From NCBI RefSeq assembly GCF_900104185.1, contig NZ_FNIZ01000014.1, positions 42,570 to 106,569 on the forward strand: 64,000 nt of DNA. The letters run 5' to 3'. Positions 36,231 through 45,460 of this stretch are shown here, one piece after another. The DNA comes from Halobacillus aidingensis (GTDB lineage: Bacteria; Bacillota; Bacilli; Bacillales; Halobacillaceae). A program made the position numbers and the translations under genes. The notes beneath the pieces are model-generated. The model had not been told where the DNA came from. It saw only the letters and a list, made by a program, of their open reading frames with translations, and did no database searches. Each line of letters begins with the position of its first letter. Position 1 is the stretch's first letter.

Positions 36231-36968
36231 ATGGAAACACAAGCCATTCACACAACGGCTTCTTCTACTCGCTTACATATGATCAAAAGAGGGATGATTG
36301 CGGGTTTTCCGATCATGCTGGGCTATTTACCAATCGCTTTAACTTATGGTGTCTTAGCGAGTCGGACAGGAATGACGAATCTTGAGCTAACATTAATGAG
36401 CGTGCTTGTGTTCGCTGGCGCTGCTCAATTTCTAGCAGTAGGGATGGTAGCGACGGGGACAGGAATGATTGAAATTATTATTGCAACATTTGTTCTGAAT
36501 TTCAGGCATTTCGTCATGAGTCTATCTTTCGTCAACCGTTTGAAAGGGGTGGCCCTAAGAGCAAAACTTCCTCTTACCTTTGGTTTGACGGATGAAACTT
36601 TCACGATGTCGGCTCTGTATAAGGACGAAGCAAAAGAGAAATATGGCAGCTTATTTTATGCTTCTTTAATCTTGACCGCTTATTTATCGTGGGTGGGAGG
36701 ATCCTATCTTGGTGGTGTTTTAGGTGATGTCATGCCAGCGAGGTTAAGTGACAGTATGGGCGTTGCCTTATACGCCATGTTCATTGGACTTTTGATCCCT
36801 TCCGTGAAAAAGGATTTCAAAATCGCTGGCATCGCTGTACTCGCAATGTTGATCAATTTTATTTGTCAGTATTGGGGAATGAGTCAAGGCTGGGCCATCG
36901 TTATGGGTACCGTACTTGCAGGCTTCAGCGGAATTTGGCTTCTTGAAGATGAGGAGGTGACAGAATGA
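36231..36968 (+). CDS. azlC: AzlC-family branched-chain amino acid exporter subunit
   Basis: A 245-residue membrane protein with about six to seven helices, matching AzlC (GMIAGFPIMLGYLPIALTYG, NFRHFVMSLSF, FGLTDETFTM). AzlC and AzlD form an exporter of branched-chain amino acids or analogues. It overlaps azlD by four bases. GGGGGAGGAAGG lies upstream of the ATG. A TATAAT at about 36197 with a weak TTCAAA box 17 bases before may be its promoter, divergent from the T-box promoter. Confidence 0.9.
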   Translation: METQAIHTTASSTRLHMIKRGMIAGFPIMLGYLPIALTYGVLASRTGMTNLELTLMSVLVFAGAAQFLAVGMVATGTGMIEIIIATFVLNFRHFVMSLSFVNRLKGVALRAKLPLTFGLTDETFTMSALYKDEAKEKYGSLFYASLILTAYLSWVGGSYLGGVLGDVMPARLSDSMGVALYAMFIGLLIPSVKKDFKIAGIAVLAMLINFICQYWGMSQGWAIVMGTVLAGFSGIWLLEDEEVTE

Positions 36969-37258
36969 TCATTTGGATGGTTATCGGTATGGCAGTCGTT
37001 ACAGCTGTTCCGAGGTTTTTACCGGCGTTGATCGTAGGTTTTGTCACTTTCCCGAAATGGGTAGACCGGTGGCTCAATGCCATTCCATATGCTGCACTCG
37101 GAGCGTTGATTTTTCCAGGAATCATGTCAGTAAAGCCCGATGCACCCCAAATCGGTGTCATCGCTGGTTTGGTAGGAATTTTCCTTGCATGGTTGAATGT
37201 CCATATTATCTTCGTTGTATTTGGGGCTATTGCCTCTGTATTCTTGATGACATTATAA
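36965..37258 (+). CDS. azlD: AzlD-family exporter subunit
   Basis: A 97-residue membrane protein with three to four helices and the AzlD start pattern AVVTAVPRFLPALIVG and later NAIPYAALGALIFPG. It partners AzlC. The ATG overlaps the azlC stop (36965-36968), so translation is coupled; GAGGTG lies in the azlC end. Confidence 0.9.
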   Translation: MIIWMVIGMAVVTAVPRFLPALIVGFVTFPKWVDRWLNAIPYAALGALIFPGIMSVKPDAPQIGVIAGLVGIFLAWLNVHIIFVVFGAIASVFLMTL

Positions 37259-37319
37259 TCACAACTGCCCAGAAGGTGCATATCTTATAGGGATACTTCC
37301 GAGAAAGGAATTGATCGTT

Positions 37320-37748
37320 ATGCACCGACAATTTGGGTTTCCTTTCGGGCAGATTTTCGGATTTCCTAATCAGGGAGGCCAATTCGGCCCGGGCCAACCA
37401 CCTCCTGGACCTCCACCAGGTGGACCACCTTTTGGAGGCGGGCAAGGGCAGCCACCATTTGGTGGAGGACCTGGTGGGCCAGGCGGTCCTGGAATCCAGC
37501 TTCCTCCACCACCGGATCAGCCGCCTAGTTCACAAGGGGCTTCTCTATTTGCTGTTGATCCAGGGTCATTATATGGCTGCCTCTATCGATACACATGGAT
37601 CACGCTTGTTAACGGCCGCTCGTTCTGGTTTTATCCGACATTCATTGGCCGCACTTCTGTAGCTGGTTACCGTTGGCAGCGTCGCCGTCGTCAGTGGGTT
37701 TATACAGGCTTTGATACACGACAAATTTCTAGTTTCCAATGTAGATAA
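37320..37748 (+). CDS. Pro/Gly-rich protein with aromatic C-terminal domain
   Basis: A 142-residue protein in two parts. Residues about 8-75 are almost entirely Gly, Pro, Gln and Phe in collagen-like or coat-like runs (PPPGPPPGGPPFGGGQGQ). Residues 80-142 form a compact Trp/Tyr/Arg-rich domain (GCLYRYTWITLVNGRSFWFY). Similar layouts occur in spore coat or surface proteins of Bacillaceae, but I do not recognise this one. ATG 37320 follows GAAAGGAATTG; a TTG at 37311 is in frame. Confidence 0.7.
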   Translation: MHRQFGFPFGQIFGFPNQGGQFGPGQPPPGPPPGGPPFGGGQGQPPFGGGPGGPGGPGIQLPPPPDQPPSSQGASLFAVDPGSLYGCLYRYTWITLVNGRSFWFYPTFIGRTSVAGYRWQRRRRQWVYTGFDTRQISSFQCR

Positions 37749-37833
37749 ACCTCAAATAAAAGGTGATGTCACTCTTGGCATCATCTTTTTGTTACAATAA
37801 GAATTAATTAGAGGAAGAAGGGACGATCTCCAT

Positions 37834-38367
37834 ATGCCTGAAGTTAGAGCTGCCCGCTTTGAGGATGCTGAAACGATTGCGGAAATTCATGTGAAGAGTT
37901 GGAAATCAACATATAAAGATTTGATTGATGAAAGGGATTTAAGCAATACGACGGTTGAGCACCGTATTGCGCTTTGGGAAACGGTGCTTAGAACTCCTGT
38001 GAATGGTCAGATTGCCTATGTTATTGAAAATGATCATGGTGAAGTTGTCGGCTTTGTTTCTGGTGGAAAAGAGCGGACAAAGAATTATGGATTTGACGGA
38101 GAAATTTATGCCATATACTTGCTGGATGAGTATCAGGGAAAAGGGTATGGGAAAGAAATGCTCCGGGTATTCTCAAATGGGATGCTTGAAGCGGGGTACC
38201 AATCCCTTCTTGTATGGGTGCTGACCAATAATCCTTCCAGCCATTTTTACATAAAATATGGAGCAGACCCAGTTGAGGCTGAGAGGGTCACGATCGGACA
38301 AGGAACTTATGAAGAGACGGCTTATGGTTGGAGTGAGTTAAAGAGCTTAACTGATCGTCTAGCATAA
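37834..38367 (+). CDS. GNAT N-acetyltransferase
   Basis: A 177-residue GNAT. The N-terminus reads VRAARFEDAETIAEIHVKSW, the acetyl-CoA loop YLLDEYQGKGYGKEML, and the C-terminal motif NNPSSHFYIKYGADPV. It is similar to many single-domain Bacillus acetyltransferases of unknown substrate. GAGGAAGAAGGGACG is upstream. Monocistronic. Confidence 0.85.
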   Translation: MPEVRAARFEDAETIAEIHVKSWKSTYKDLIDERDLSNTTVEHRIALWETVLRTPVNGQIAYVIENDHGEVVGFVSGGKERTKNYGFDGEIYAIYLLDEYQGKGYGKEMLRVFSNGMLEAGYQSLLVWVLTNNPSSHFYIKYGADPVEAERVTIGQGTYEETAYGWSELKSLTDRLA

Positions 38368-38384
38368 ACCAGACCATATTCGTC

Positions 38385-38416
38385 AAAAAAGCCTGCCGTC
38401 ATGGCAGGCTTTTTAC
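38385..38416. terminator. Bidirectional terminator
   Basis: AAAGCCTGCC/GGCAGGCTTT stem between converging genes. Confidence 0.88.
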
Positions 38417-39294
38417 GTCTCTTCTTTTTCTTCGTAGGGTTCGATATGGATATGGGCGTAACCGATGTTTTTTTCTTTTTCTAATCGCTCTTCCACTTCA
38501 TCGGTAATGGTATGCCCTTCTTGCACAGTAATATCAGGATTGACGTGAATGGTGGCTTCGACAAGCGTCTTATTTCCCTGCATCCGTGCCTTGACATCTT
38601 TCACAGCCCAAACGTCAGGATGATCGGATATGCTCTCACGGATGTGTTCAATTCCTTCTTCATCATAACCATCCGTAAGGCTGTGGGTGGCATCGACAAA
38701 AATATCCCAAGCCGTTTTACAAATGATGAGGCCAACAATCAAACCAGCAAGAGGATCCAACCAGAACACCCCGAACTGAGAACCGAAGATACCGATGCTT
38801 GCACCGACACTTACTAAAGCATCTGATCGATTATCTTGAGCAGCGGCATATAAGGCATTACTATCCACTTTTTTTGATAAATTTAAATTGTAGCGATACA
38901 CACCATACATGATTAAGGCAGCTGCTAAAGCCGTCCAAGCCGTAAGCATGGAAGGTTCACTTGCTTTTTGCTGGATAATATCCTGAACCGTACCGATAAT
39001 CACTTCAATGCCGACAGTCATCATAATGAAGGCCGCAATGAGAGAAGCGATCGTCTCAGCGCGGAAATGTCCATAGTGATGATCTTCATCCGGTGGTTTC
39101 CTTGAAATCTTAAGCCCGATCAAGACAGCCACGGATGCAATGACATCGGTCGTATTGTTTAACCCATCCGCACGGAGCGCTTCAGAGTTTCCTGCGGAGG
39201 CAATGATTAATTTTGTAGTAGCAAGAACAAGGTATGCAATAATACTAACCCAGGCCCCTCGTTCCCCTTTTTTTAATTTTGCATATTCATTCAT
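38413..39294 (-). CDS. Cation diffusion facilitator, Mn2+-type
   Basis: A 293-residue CDF efflux pump with six helices in the first about 210 residues and a cytoplasmic domain after. The transport-site residues are N46-D50 (NNTTD) and D154-D158 (DNRSD). This N-D-D-D set is characteristic of manganese-type CDFs such as MneP and MneS of B. subtilis, whereas zinc types have H-D-H-D. Manganese export is therefore likely. I found no Mn riboswitch in the 299-base upstream gap. Confidence 0.88.
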   Translation of the reverse strand: MNEYAKLKKGERGAWVSIIAYLVLATTKLIIASAGNSEALRADGLNNTTDVIASVAVLIGLKISRKPPDEDHHYGHFRAETIASLIAAFIMMTVGIEVIIGTVQDIIQQKASEPSMLTAWTALAAALIMYGVYRYNLNLSKKVDSNALYAAAQDNRSDALVSVGASIGIFGSQFGVFWLDPLAGLIVGLIICKTAWDIFVDATHSLTDGYDEEGIEHIRESISDHPDVWAVKDVKARMQGNKTLVEATIHVNPDITVQEGHTITDEVEERLEKEKNIGYAHIHIEPYEEKEET

Positions 39295-39447
39295 GGACTT
39301 TTACCTCCAGATCGGTCAATTAAAGGCTTGATATAGCTTATCAAATAGAAGTTCAGTGGGTCTAGAGAAAAAAAGCTTTCCATGTTCATGTTAATTGCCT
39401 TCGCGCAAAACAGGCTCTATTTGAACTATTATATAGAATTTGTAAAG

Positions 39448-39492
39448 GTTTTATAAAATATCTCGAAACTAAGAGTCTCGAGTTTGAATTTT
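39448..39492. repeat. Possible solo terminal repeat of the composite family
   Basis: ATCTCGAAACT followed by AGAGTCTCGAG lies in the gap 39295-39593. It shares TCTCGAAACT with the terminal repeats of the composite family but has no M unit near it. The rest of this 299-base gap shows only AT-rich promoter-like sequence. Confidence 0.3.
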
Positions 39493-39593
39493 AATTTGTG
39501 CGGGTATATACTATTTGTGAATCCTGATCGTATCTTAGGAAACAATAAACAGGCATTCTTGGATTCCAATAGTATGTAAAAGGAGAGATTTTA

Positions 39594-40199
39594 GTGGCAA
39601 ACGTAAAATTAGCGATCATTTATTACAGTTCTACAGGTACGAACTACCAAATGGCGCAATGGGCGGAAGATGCAGCTAAACAAGAAGGGGCAGATGTGAA
39701 ACTGGTACGCGTCCCTGAGTTAGCTCCTATGGAAGCAATTGAACAGAATCCTGCATGGAAAGAGCATTACTTAGCTACAAAAGACGTTGTACCAGAAGCG
39801 AAAATCGACGACCTTGATTGGGCGGACGCTGTGATTTTCAGTGTGCCTACCCGCTTTGGTAACGTTCCTGGGCAAGTGAAACAATTTATGGATCAGGCGG
39901 GCGGACTATGGTTCCAAGGAAAACTTGTGAACAAGGTTGTCAGTGCGATGACATCTGCTCAAAACGTGCACGGTGGCCAAGAAGCAACGCTGTTGAACTT
40001 TTACACTACGATGTTCCACTGGGGCGCCATCATTGCAGCGCCAGGGTACACAGATGATGCGGTATTTGCTTCAGGAGGCAACCCTTACGGTACGAGTGTG
40101 AGCGTAGATGGAGAAGGAAATATGAAAGAAGAAGTTGAAGGCGGCGTACGTCACCAAGTGAAACGTACAATAGATGTAGCAAGTAAATTCATCAATTAA
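39594..40199 (+). CDS. wrbA: NAD(P)H:quinone oxidoreductase, WrbA type
   Basis: A 201-residue flavodoxin-fold enzyme, NAD(P)H:quinone oxidoreductase type IV. The FMN phosphate loop is YYSSTGTNYQMA, with later PTRFGNVPGQVKQFMDQ and GAIIAAPGYTD. It makes two-electron reductions of quinones and protects against oxidative stress. The start is GTG 39594 with AAAGGAGAG at the right distance. Monocistronic with terminator. Confidence 0.92.
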   Translation: MANVKLAIIYYSSTGTNYQMAQWAEDAAKQEGADVKLVRVPELAPMEAIEQNPAWKEHYLATKDVVPEAKIDDLDWADAVIFSVPTRFGNVPGQVKQFMDQAGGLWFQGKLVNKVVSAMTSAQNVHGGQEATLLNFYTTMFHWGAIIAAPGYTDDAVFASGGNPYGTSVSVDGEGNMKEEVEGGVRHQVKRTIDVASKFIN

Positions 40200-40208
40200 T
40201 ATAGAGGG

Positions 40209-40248
40209 AAGAGTATGAAGCTTTTTGAGTTTCATACTCTTTTTTTAC
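40209..40248 (+). terminator. Intrinsic terminator
   Basis: AAGAGTATGAA/TTTCATACTCTT stem and T7 after wrbA. The rest of the gap to 40569 (about 320 bases) is AT-rich and I see no gene in it. Confidence 0.85.
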
Positions 40249-40569
40249 TTTATAAAGGAAGTTTGGGGAATGAGGGCCCATTTGTGAGTTTTATGGAAAA
40301 AGGTTGATCATCGCTTTTCTTTCTTCTAAATGTGACAAGGAGAGGTGAGCGAATCCTATTTTTTTCGAGAAATAGAGATGTTCATAGAATTCTCTTAGGG
40401 ATTTAGTAACTATTTTGTGACAGTAAATCATGATGAATCCCTCTAGCAATAGGTTTGAAAGGTTTAAATTTTTCAAATTTGGGAATCATAATACTAAATA
40501 TTCAGAAAACTTGTTGCGAAATTCTATTAAATCCTGCATAATGAAAAAAAGCATGAAGGGGGTAGTCTC

Positions 40570-40812
40570 ATGAGAAAGCAAAAGATTGATTATGTTATCC
40601 GTCGCCACCCCGAGTACAAAGGGAAAGAGATTACGGCAAAGAGAGAGTTGTCCTTTGGAATACAGTTAGCCTCACGTCTGCTTTTAGATCAACTAAGTTA
40701 TCAGTTTAATAAAGAACGTCTGGATAAGGAAATTAACCAGGCCATTGATAACGATGACCGCGATGAATTTGAACGTTTAAGTTTTCAATATCAACCCTTT
40801 ACATGGGAATAA
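40570..40812 (+). CDS. IDEAL-domain small protein
   Basis: An 80-residue protein. Residues about 30-72 match the IDEAL domain, a helical motif of small Bacillaceae proteins (ASRLLLDQLSYQFNKERLDK, then INQAIDNDDRDEFERLS). In other IDEAL proteins the domain mediates protein contacts, as in the ComK-related peptide targeting studied in B. subtilis; the partner here is unknown. GAAGGGGG precedes the ATG. Monocistronic with a terminator at 40818-40844. Confidence 0.78.
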   Translation: MRKQKIDYVIRRHPEYKGKEITAKRELSFGIQLASRLLLDQLSYQFNKERLDKEINQAIDNDDRDEFERLSFQYQPFTWE

Positions 40813-40817
40813 GATAG

Positions 40818-40844
40818 AACCGTTGCTGATGCAGCGGTTTTTTT
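40818..40844 (+). terminator. Intrinsic terminator
   Basis: AACCG-TGC/GCA-CGGTT stem and T8 after the IDEAL gene. Confidence 0.8.
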
Positions 40845-41050
40845 GTGAAGTTTTAGGTCATGAATGAAAGAGGAACATTGGAATTCTTTCCTATGACTAA
40901 ATAGAACTCGTCAAGGAACTTTTTGCAACAAATCAAAGAGTAAATGAGCGGAGTTTTAGGAAAACAGCTTTATGAAAGGGATCAGATATACAACATCTTC
41001 CTGTGAATGTTATAGTAAGGGTAACATCATAGACTAGGAAGGTAATACAA

Positions 41051-41893
41051 TTGAAAAAAGTATGGATTCTAACAATGTTATGTATCAGCTTGACCGCTTG
41101 TTCTCTCGCCTCATCTGGGAACGAACAAGAGTCGGAAGAAGATGTTCCTGCTTCTTCCCAAAAAGAATCGGAACAAAACGATGCAGATAAGGAAGGACAA
41201 TCCTCTTCACCTGAAGAAACAGAGCAGACACCTGCTGACGAAGAAAAAGATACAGCGTCTGAGAAAACAGAAAAAGATAAAGTCTTGGATGATGGAACGG
41301 TCGAAGTAGGTGAACCTGAGAGTTTGCAGGTGGTTGTCAACAAGAGAAGGAAACTGCCGGAGGATTATACTCCCGAAGATTTGACTGTCCCGAATGTGCC
41401 TTTTTATTTCACAGAAGACCACCCGAAAAAACAGTTGAGAAAAGAAGCAGCGCGTGCTTTAGAAAAGCTTTTTGACGCTGCTGAACAGGATGGAATTGAC
41501 TTAGTAGCCGCTTCCGGCTATCGTTCCTATGATCGTCAAAAAAGGATTTACGAAAGAAATGTAGAAGTTTATGGCAAAGAAGAAACAGATACATTCTCAG
41601 CACAACCTGGTACGAGTGAACACCAGACAGGACTTGCCATGGATGTCACCTCTGCTCAGGTGGCATTCAAACTGGAGCAGTCCTTTGGTGAAACCAACGA
41701 GGGAGAATGGCTGGCCGACCATGCTCATGAACACGGGTTTATTATCCGTTATAGAGAGGGTGCCAAAGAGATCACCGGTTACATGTATGAACCTTGGCAT
41801 TTGAGGTATGTAGGGAAAGACATCTCTACAGATGTTCATGAACAGGCCGTAACGTTAGAGGAGTTTTTTGGCCTTTACCCTTCGGATGAATGA
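41051..41893 (+). CDS. VanY/LdcB-type D-Ala-D-Ala carboxypeptidase lipoprotein
   Basis: A 280-residue lipoprotein. The signal peptide ends in LTAC with C17. An acidic, Ser/Glu-rich linker (about 18-85) follows, then a VanY domain (about 125-265). Zinc ligands are visible in SEHQTGLAMDV (His and Asp) and EPWHLRY (Glu and His). It trims D-Ala or acts as LD-carboxypeptidase on cell-wall precursors outside the membrane, like YodJ. Start TTG 41051 with AAGGTAA upstream. Confidence 0.88.
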   Translation: MKKVWILTMLCISLTACSLASSGNEQESEEDVPASSQKESEQNDADKEGQSSSPEETEQTPADEEKDTASEKTEKDKVLDDGTVEVGEPESLQVVVNKRRKLPEDYTPEDLTVPNVPFYFTEDHPKKQLRKEAARALEKLFDAAEQDGIDLVAASGYRSYDRQKRIYERNVEVYGKEETDTFSAQPGTSEHQTGLAMDVTSAQVAFKLEQSFGETNEGEWLADHAHEHGFIIRYREGAKEITGYMYEPWHLRYVGKDISTDVHEQAVTLEEFFGLYPSDE

Positions 41894-41896
41894 TAG

Positions 41897-41931
41897 AAAG
41901 CCATTTCTCAAGAGAGAAATGGCTTTTTTAA
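41897..41931. terminator. Bidirectional terminator
   Basis: AAAGCCATTTCTC/GAGAAATGGCTTT stem; it runs into the 3' end of the converging gene at 41928. Confidence 0.88.
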
Positions 41932-42548
41932 TAACAGATTCCAACGCGGTGATATAAAAATGCATTATTGTGTAATTCCTGATAGGCGAATAATGCCGTG
42001 TCTGCCACGGTAATCTTTTTGCCGTCTTCCGGGAGCAAATCACGTTCGGATCGGATATTGCCGTATCTTTCTCCATCAGGCAGGTAAGTCGGACAGATGA
42101 TAGTCCAATCCAGCTTACTTTCCTGTAGAGCTTCATATACTTTAACGTGTTCTTCAGCTGCAAATGTCTTTTTTCGTTTGGATTCATTGCTCTGGTAGCG
42201 GTATTTTTCTTTTTCGAACCTGCTGTTGAGGATGCCTGCCGTTCCGATTGTGACGATTCGCTTGATTTCTTCTTCCTTCATCGCTTTTATTATCAAAGGT
42301 ACACTCTTTGTTAGGGTGTCCGTCTTATCTGTGTTCAAGGCACTTATAACCGCATCACAGTTGGCAATCGTCTTTTTTACGTCTTCTTCATTTTTCGCAT
42401 CGCCAATAACGAACTCCGCTCCAGGAATAATTTCCATCGCCCGTTTTTCATCACGAACGAGTGCTTTTACTTCCACCTCATCATCTAGAGCTAATCGTAC
42501 GATTTCAGATCCTACTCTTCCTGTTCCACCGAATAATGCAAGTTTCAT
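41928..42548 (-). CDS. NAD(P)-binding atypical SDR (NmrA-like)
   Basis: A 206-residue protein with the dinucleotide motif LFGGTGRVGSEIVRLAL at the N-terminus and NmrA-like features (CDAVISALNTDKTDTLT). It lacks the classical YxxxK, as is common for SDR a5 proteins, which bind NAD(P)H as sensors or reductases. Function unknown. GAGGTGATTTA is upstream of the ATG. It diverges from the MFS gene. Confidence 0.82.
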   Translation of the reverse strand: MKLALFGGTGRVGSEIVRLALDDEVEVKALVRDEKRAMEIIPGAEFVIGDAKNEEDVKKTIANCDAVISALNTDKTDTLTKSVPLIIKAMKEEEIKRIVTIGTAGILNSRFEKEKYRYQSNESKRKKTFAAEEHVKVYEALQESKLDWTIICPTYLPDGERYGNIRSERDLLPEDGKKITVADTALFAYQELHNNAFLYHRVGICY

Positions 42549-42650
42549 TAAATCACCTCAAAGATTTGTAAAGTTTACTTATGACTACGTAAAAATGTGA
42601 AAATCCTTTGCTATGCTTGTCTCAAAAGAATGTAGATGGGGGATATGACC

Positions 42651-43946
42651 ATGAAAAAGAAACCCGTTCGGAGCTGGATGCTCTATGATTTTGCCAATTC
42701 AGCTTTTGCGACGACCATCATGGCTGCTGTTTTACCTGTATTCTATTATGATGTAGCAGCTAAAGGTATTCAAGAATCTTTAGCTGCAAGCTATTGGGGA
42801 TATTCCCAATCCATTGCCGTCTTAATCGTTGCGATCCTTGCTCCCATTCTTGGTGCAATCAGTGATTATTCGGCAGCGAAGAAAAGATTTTTGATGTTTT
42901 TTGCCTATATGGGCATGATTGCTAGCGTCTTGCTTGCCTTTGTAGGAGAAGGGGATTACGTCTTTGCTTCTATACTATTGATTGTGGGGACAATTGGCTT
43001 TTCAGGTGCGAATGTATTTTATGATGCCTTTTTACCTGAAGTGGCCAAAGAGGCAGATATAGACCGGGTTTCTGCAGCCGGTTTCACATTAGGGTATGTC
43101 GGTGGCGGGGTTCTCTTGGCCGTCAACTTGCTGATGATTATGAAGTATGAATGGTTCGGGCTGCCGAGTACCTTGATGGGTACGAAGCTTGCTTTCGTAT
43201 CTGTCGGTATTTGGTGGTTTGTTTTTTCCATCCCTCTTATAAAAAACGTTGTAGAGGAAAAGAAGAGGCAGCAAAAAAGGGAACGCTCTTATGTAGCCAT
43301 CGGCTTTCAACGGCTTGGTCGGACATGGAAAGAACTGAGACAGTTTAAGCAGCTCCTCATCTTCTTATTAGCATTTTGGCTTTATAACGACGGGATATCT
43401 ACGATTATAAAAATGGCCACTATTTATGGAAGGGATATTGGTATTGATAGCACTTCACTGATTACGGCTTTACTCATCACTCAATTCGTCGGTATTCCGT
43501 GTACATTTTTCTTTGGTTGGCTGGCAGGTAAAATAACTCCTAAACGTGCGCTCATGATTTCATTATCTATCTACCTGGTCATCGTAGCACTTGGGTATTT
43601 TATGACCTCAGCCCTTCATTTTTACATCCTGGCTTTGTGTGTAGGTTTCGTACAAGGGGGAGCTCAGGCCTTAAGCCGCTCTATTTTTGGACGAATGGTT
43701 CCGGGGGACCGTCATGCGGAGTTTTTCGGTTTTTACGGTATCTCTTCAAAATTCGCTGCCATTTTTGGACCGTTTGCCTTTGCACTTGTGGGACAATTGA
43801 CAGGGTCCAGCCGTTTTGGGATTTTGTCCCTCTTGTTCTTCTTTATCGTTGGCATGATTCTTTTATACGTGCTTGATGTAGATAAAGGGGTGGAGCAGGC
43901 GCAGGCCTACACCCACTCTGATGAAGAGCCCATCATTCGTTCGTAG
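42651..43946 (+). CDS. UMF1-family MFS transporter
   Basis: A 431-residue protein with twelve transmembrane helices. The start (RSWMLYDFANSAFATTIMAAV) and VFYDAFLPEVAKEADIDRVS are typical of the UMF1 (Atg22-like) MFS family, including YxiO of B. subtilis. Substrates are not established. I chose ATG 42651, seven bases after GGGGGA; ATGs at 42636 and 42645 are in frame but too near that site. It converges on the PLC-like gene with almost no gap. Confidence 0.88.
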   Translation: MKKKPVRSWMLYDFANSAFATTIMAAVLPVFYYDVAAKGIQESLAASYWGYSQSIAVLIVAILAPILGAISDYSAAKKRFLMFFAYMGMIASVLLAFVGEGDYVFASILLIVGTIGFSGANVFYDAFLPEVAKEADIDRVSAAGFTLGYVGGGVLLAVNLLMIMKYEWFGLPSTLMGTKLAFVSVGIWWFVFSIPLIKNVVEEKKRQQKRERSYVAIGFQRLGRTWKELRQFKQLLIFLLAFWLYNDGISTIIKMATIYGRDIGIDSTSLITALLITQFVGIPCTFFFGWLAGKITPKRALMISLSIYLVIVALGYFMTSALHFYILALCVGFVQGGAQALSRSIFGRMVPGDRHAEFFGFYGISSKFAAIFGPFAFALVGQLTGSSRFGILSLLFFFIVGMILLYVLDVDKGVEQAQAYTHSDEEPIIRS

Positions 43947-43947
43947 T

Positions 43948-44862
43948 TTACACAATCGGATGACAATACTGGTTGGTCAGCATTTTTTCAAGAGGTTCCC
44001 CCGTATCATACGAAATGTTTCCGACGATTTCTTGAATGTGAGCCAATACGTCCGGGGAACCTGTTTTCCAATACTCGAAGATATACTGAAAAAGAAGGGT
44101 ACCTTCATTTTTAGCCTGTTCATATAAATCCAAAAAAGATTCGGCGCGCTTTTCATTCGTTGCCGGGTGATACCACTCCATACGGCTCTCATTCAAAAAA
44201 TCTCTTTTTTCAGCGATTGGCTGATGGGAAAACGAAGAGACGAGAGATCCGAACCATTGATTTTTCCATTTCCAAGGATCATACAACACCCTTTGAGCAG
44301 CTTGAATATGGAAAAAAGATTCTTGAATCACTTTCTTTTTATGTTTTGTCGTGATTTCTGGATAGTGATGGGAGAGCATCGAATGCATAAAGGAAGAAAT
44401 CGGACGGATTTGTTTTCCAATTTTTATTTTCTTATGGACAGGGTTTTTCCATGTTTCCAAATTCCTCTCACGATGAAGCATGACTGTATCTAAAAGTACC
44501 TCTAGTTCCTGGTGTTTATTTTCTTCATAACCTGCATGGTAGTGAACGTAGGGATGGGTATGGCGGTCAAGTATATGATGGCTCACAAAGCCCAGGATAA
44601 AGGCTTGAATTAAGTTTTTCTCTGACTTTCCTCGTTCAATCATATCCATCAAAAAGGGCCCGCATTTTTCTGTATGCATCAGCATTCCGATTTCTGCTAC
44701 CTTTTTATCCGGTAGAAAAGGCAGGAAATTATGATAAAAGAACGGGTCCGGACCCTGGGCTCCCATATGTAAAGGGGCCGGGGAAGTTTCTAAAAGGTCT
44801 TTCCTATCAAGCTCCTCGCACAACTGATCCACAAACAGTATATGTGTCCATATATTAGGCAT
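43948..44862 (-). CDS. Zinc-dependent phospholipase C-like protein
   Basis: A 304-residue protein of the Zn_dep_PLPC type (PF00882-like), with PNIWTHILF at the N-terminus and a His-rich core FVSHHILDRHTHPYVHYHAG that probably binds zinc. No signal peptide, so cytoplasmic; substrate unknown. The frame runs upstream into repeat R5, but the ATG run at 44862-44868, preceded by TGGAGA, is the sensible start; I took 44862. The upstream extension translates repeat sequence and is not real. Confidence 0.82.
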   Translation of the reverse strand: MPNIWTHILFVDQLCEELDRKDLLETSPAPLHMGAQGPDPFFYHNFLPFLPDKKVAEIGMLMHTEKCGPFLMDMIERGKSEKNLIQAFILGFVSHHILDRHTHPYVHYHAGYEENKHQELEVLLDTVMLHRERNLETWKNPVHKKIKIGKQIRPISSFMHSMLSHHYPEITTKHKKKVIQESFFHIQAAQRVLYDPWKWKNQWFGSLVSSFSHQPIAEKRDFLNESRMEWYHPATNEKRAESFLDLYEQAKNEGTLLFQYIFEYWKTGSPDVLAHIQEIVGNISYDTGEPLEKMLTNQYCHPIV

Positions 44863-44901
44863 CATCATTCTCCATTCTTTATAAGAATTTGTTACACTAA
44901 A

Positions 44902-45445
44902 TGGCAGGATTGTGTAAGACTCAGTTTCGAGATAACCGGGGTTCGTTACAAAGTTGAGCGTCAGGGGTGGTTGGGAAGCTACTCGCTTTCCTGCGGGGAT
45001 GACGGCAAGCCTCCTCGAGCTAAAGCTCTGCGGGGTCTCGCCAGTCAATCCATTCCCGCGGGAGTCTCGCAGCTTCCCAACCCCCCCATTCGATAAGTGT
45101 GAAAAACGAACCCACTTTGCCCAGGATGAGTGTCTTCCATCATCCCAGTTCTGGATTGATAAAGCGCTCTGTAGCAGGCTTTCCATGGAAAGTGTACACT
45201 CTTTAGAATCTACACGCTACTATTGGAAGCTCCGCTATTTGTTGAAGTGGTTTCGAGATCCTTTTATGGCAAAGGGGCGGAGGGGAATGGCGAGACTCCT
45301 GCGGGAAAAAAGTGCATGGTGAGACCCCACAGGACGCAGTCCGAGGAGGCTCACCGCGCTCCCGCGGAAAGCGAGCTATTCCCCGCAGCCCCCATCCACT
45401 TAACAAAAGTATCGAAACTGAGTCTTCAACTAAAGGGAGCTTTAA
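44902..45445 (+). repeat. Composite palindromic repeat, copy R5 (complete, no insert)
   Basis: A complete copy of about 545 bases between divergent genes. M1 (44963-45088) lacks the inserted hairpin and is the uninterrupted form. M2 is at 45273-45399. The terminal repeats are AAGACTCAGTTTCGAGA and ATCGAAACTGAGTCTTC. M1 and reversed M2 align along most of their length. No gene is seen in 44863-45706 apart from the hairpins listed. Confidence 0.9.
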
Positions 45446-45460
45446 TGGATGTGTGGATTC

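Noticed and set aside
39295..39593. Manganese riboswitch ahead of the CDF gene
   Set aside because: No yybP-ykoY-like conserved loops are visible on the minus strand.
40291..40476. 61-codon minus-strand frame after wrbA
   Set aside because: No ribosome-binding site, no recognisable domain and AT-rich composition; possibly a remnant of a gene.
43948..45186. A 412-residue version of the PLC-like protein
   Set aside because: The extra 108 residues translate repeat R5; the start at 44862 has the better context and the domain begins there.
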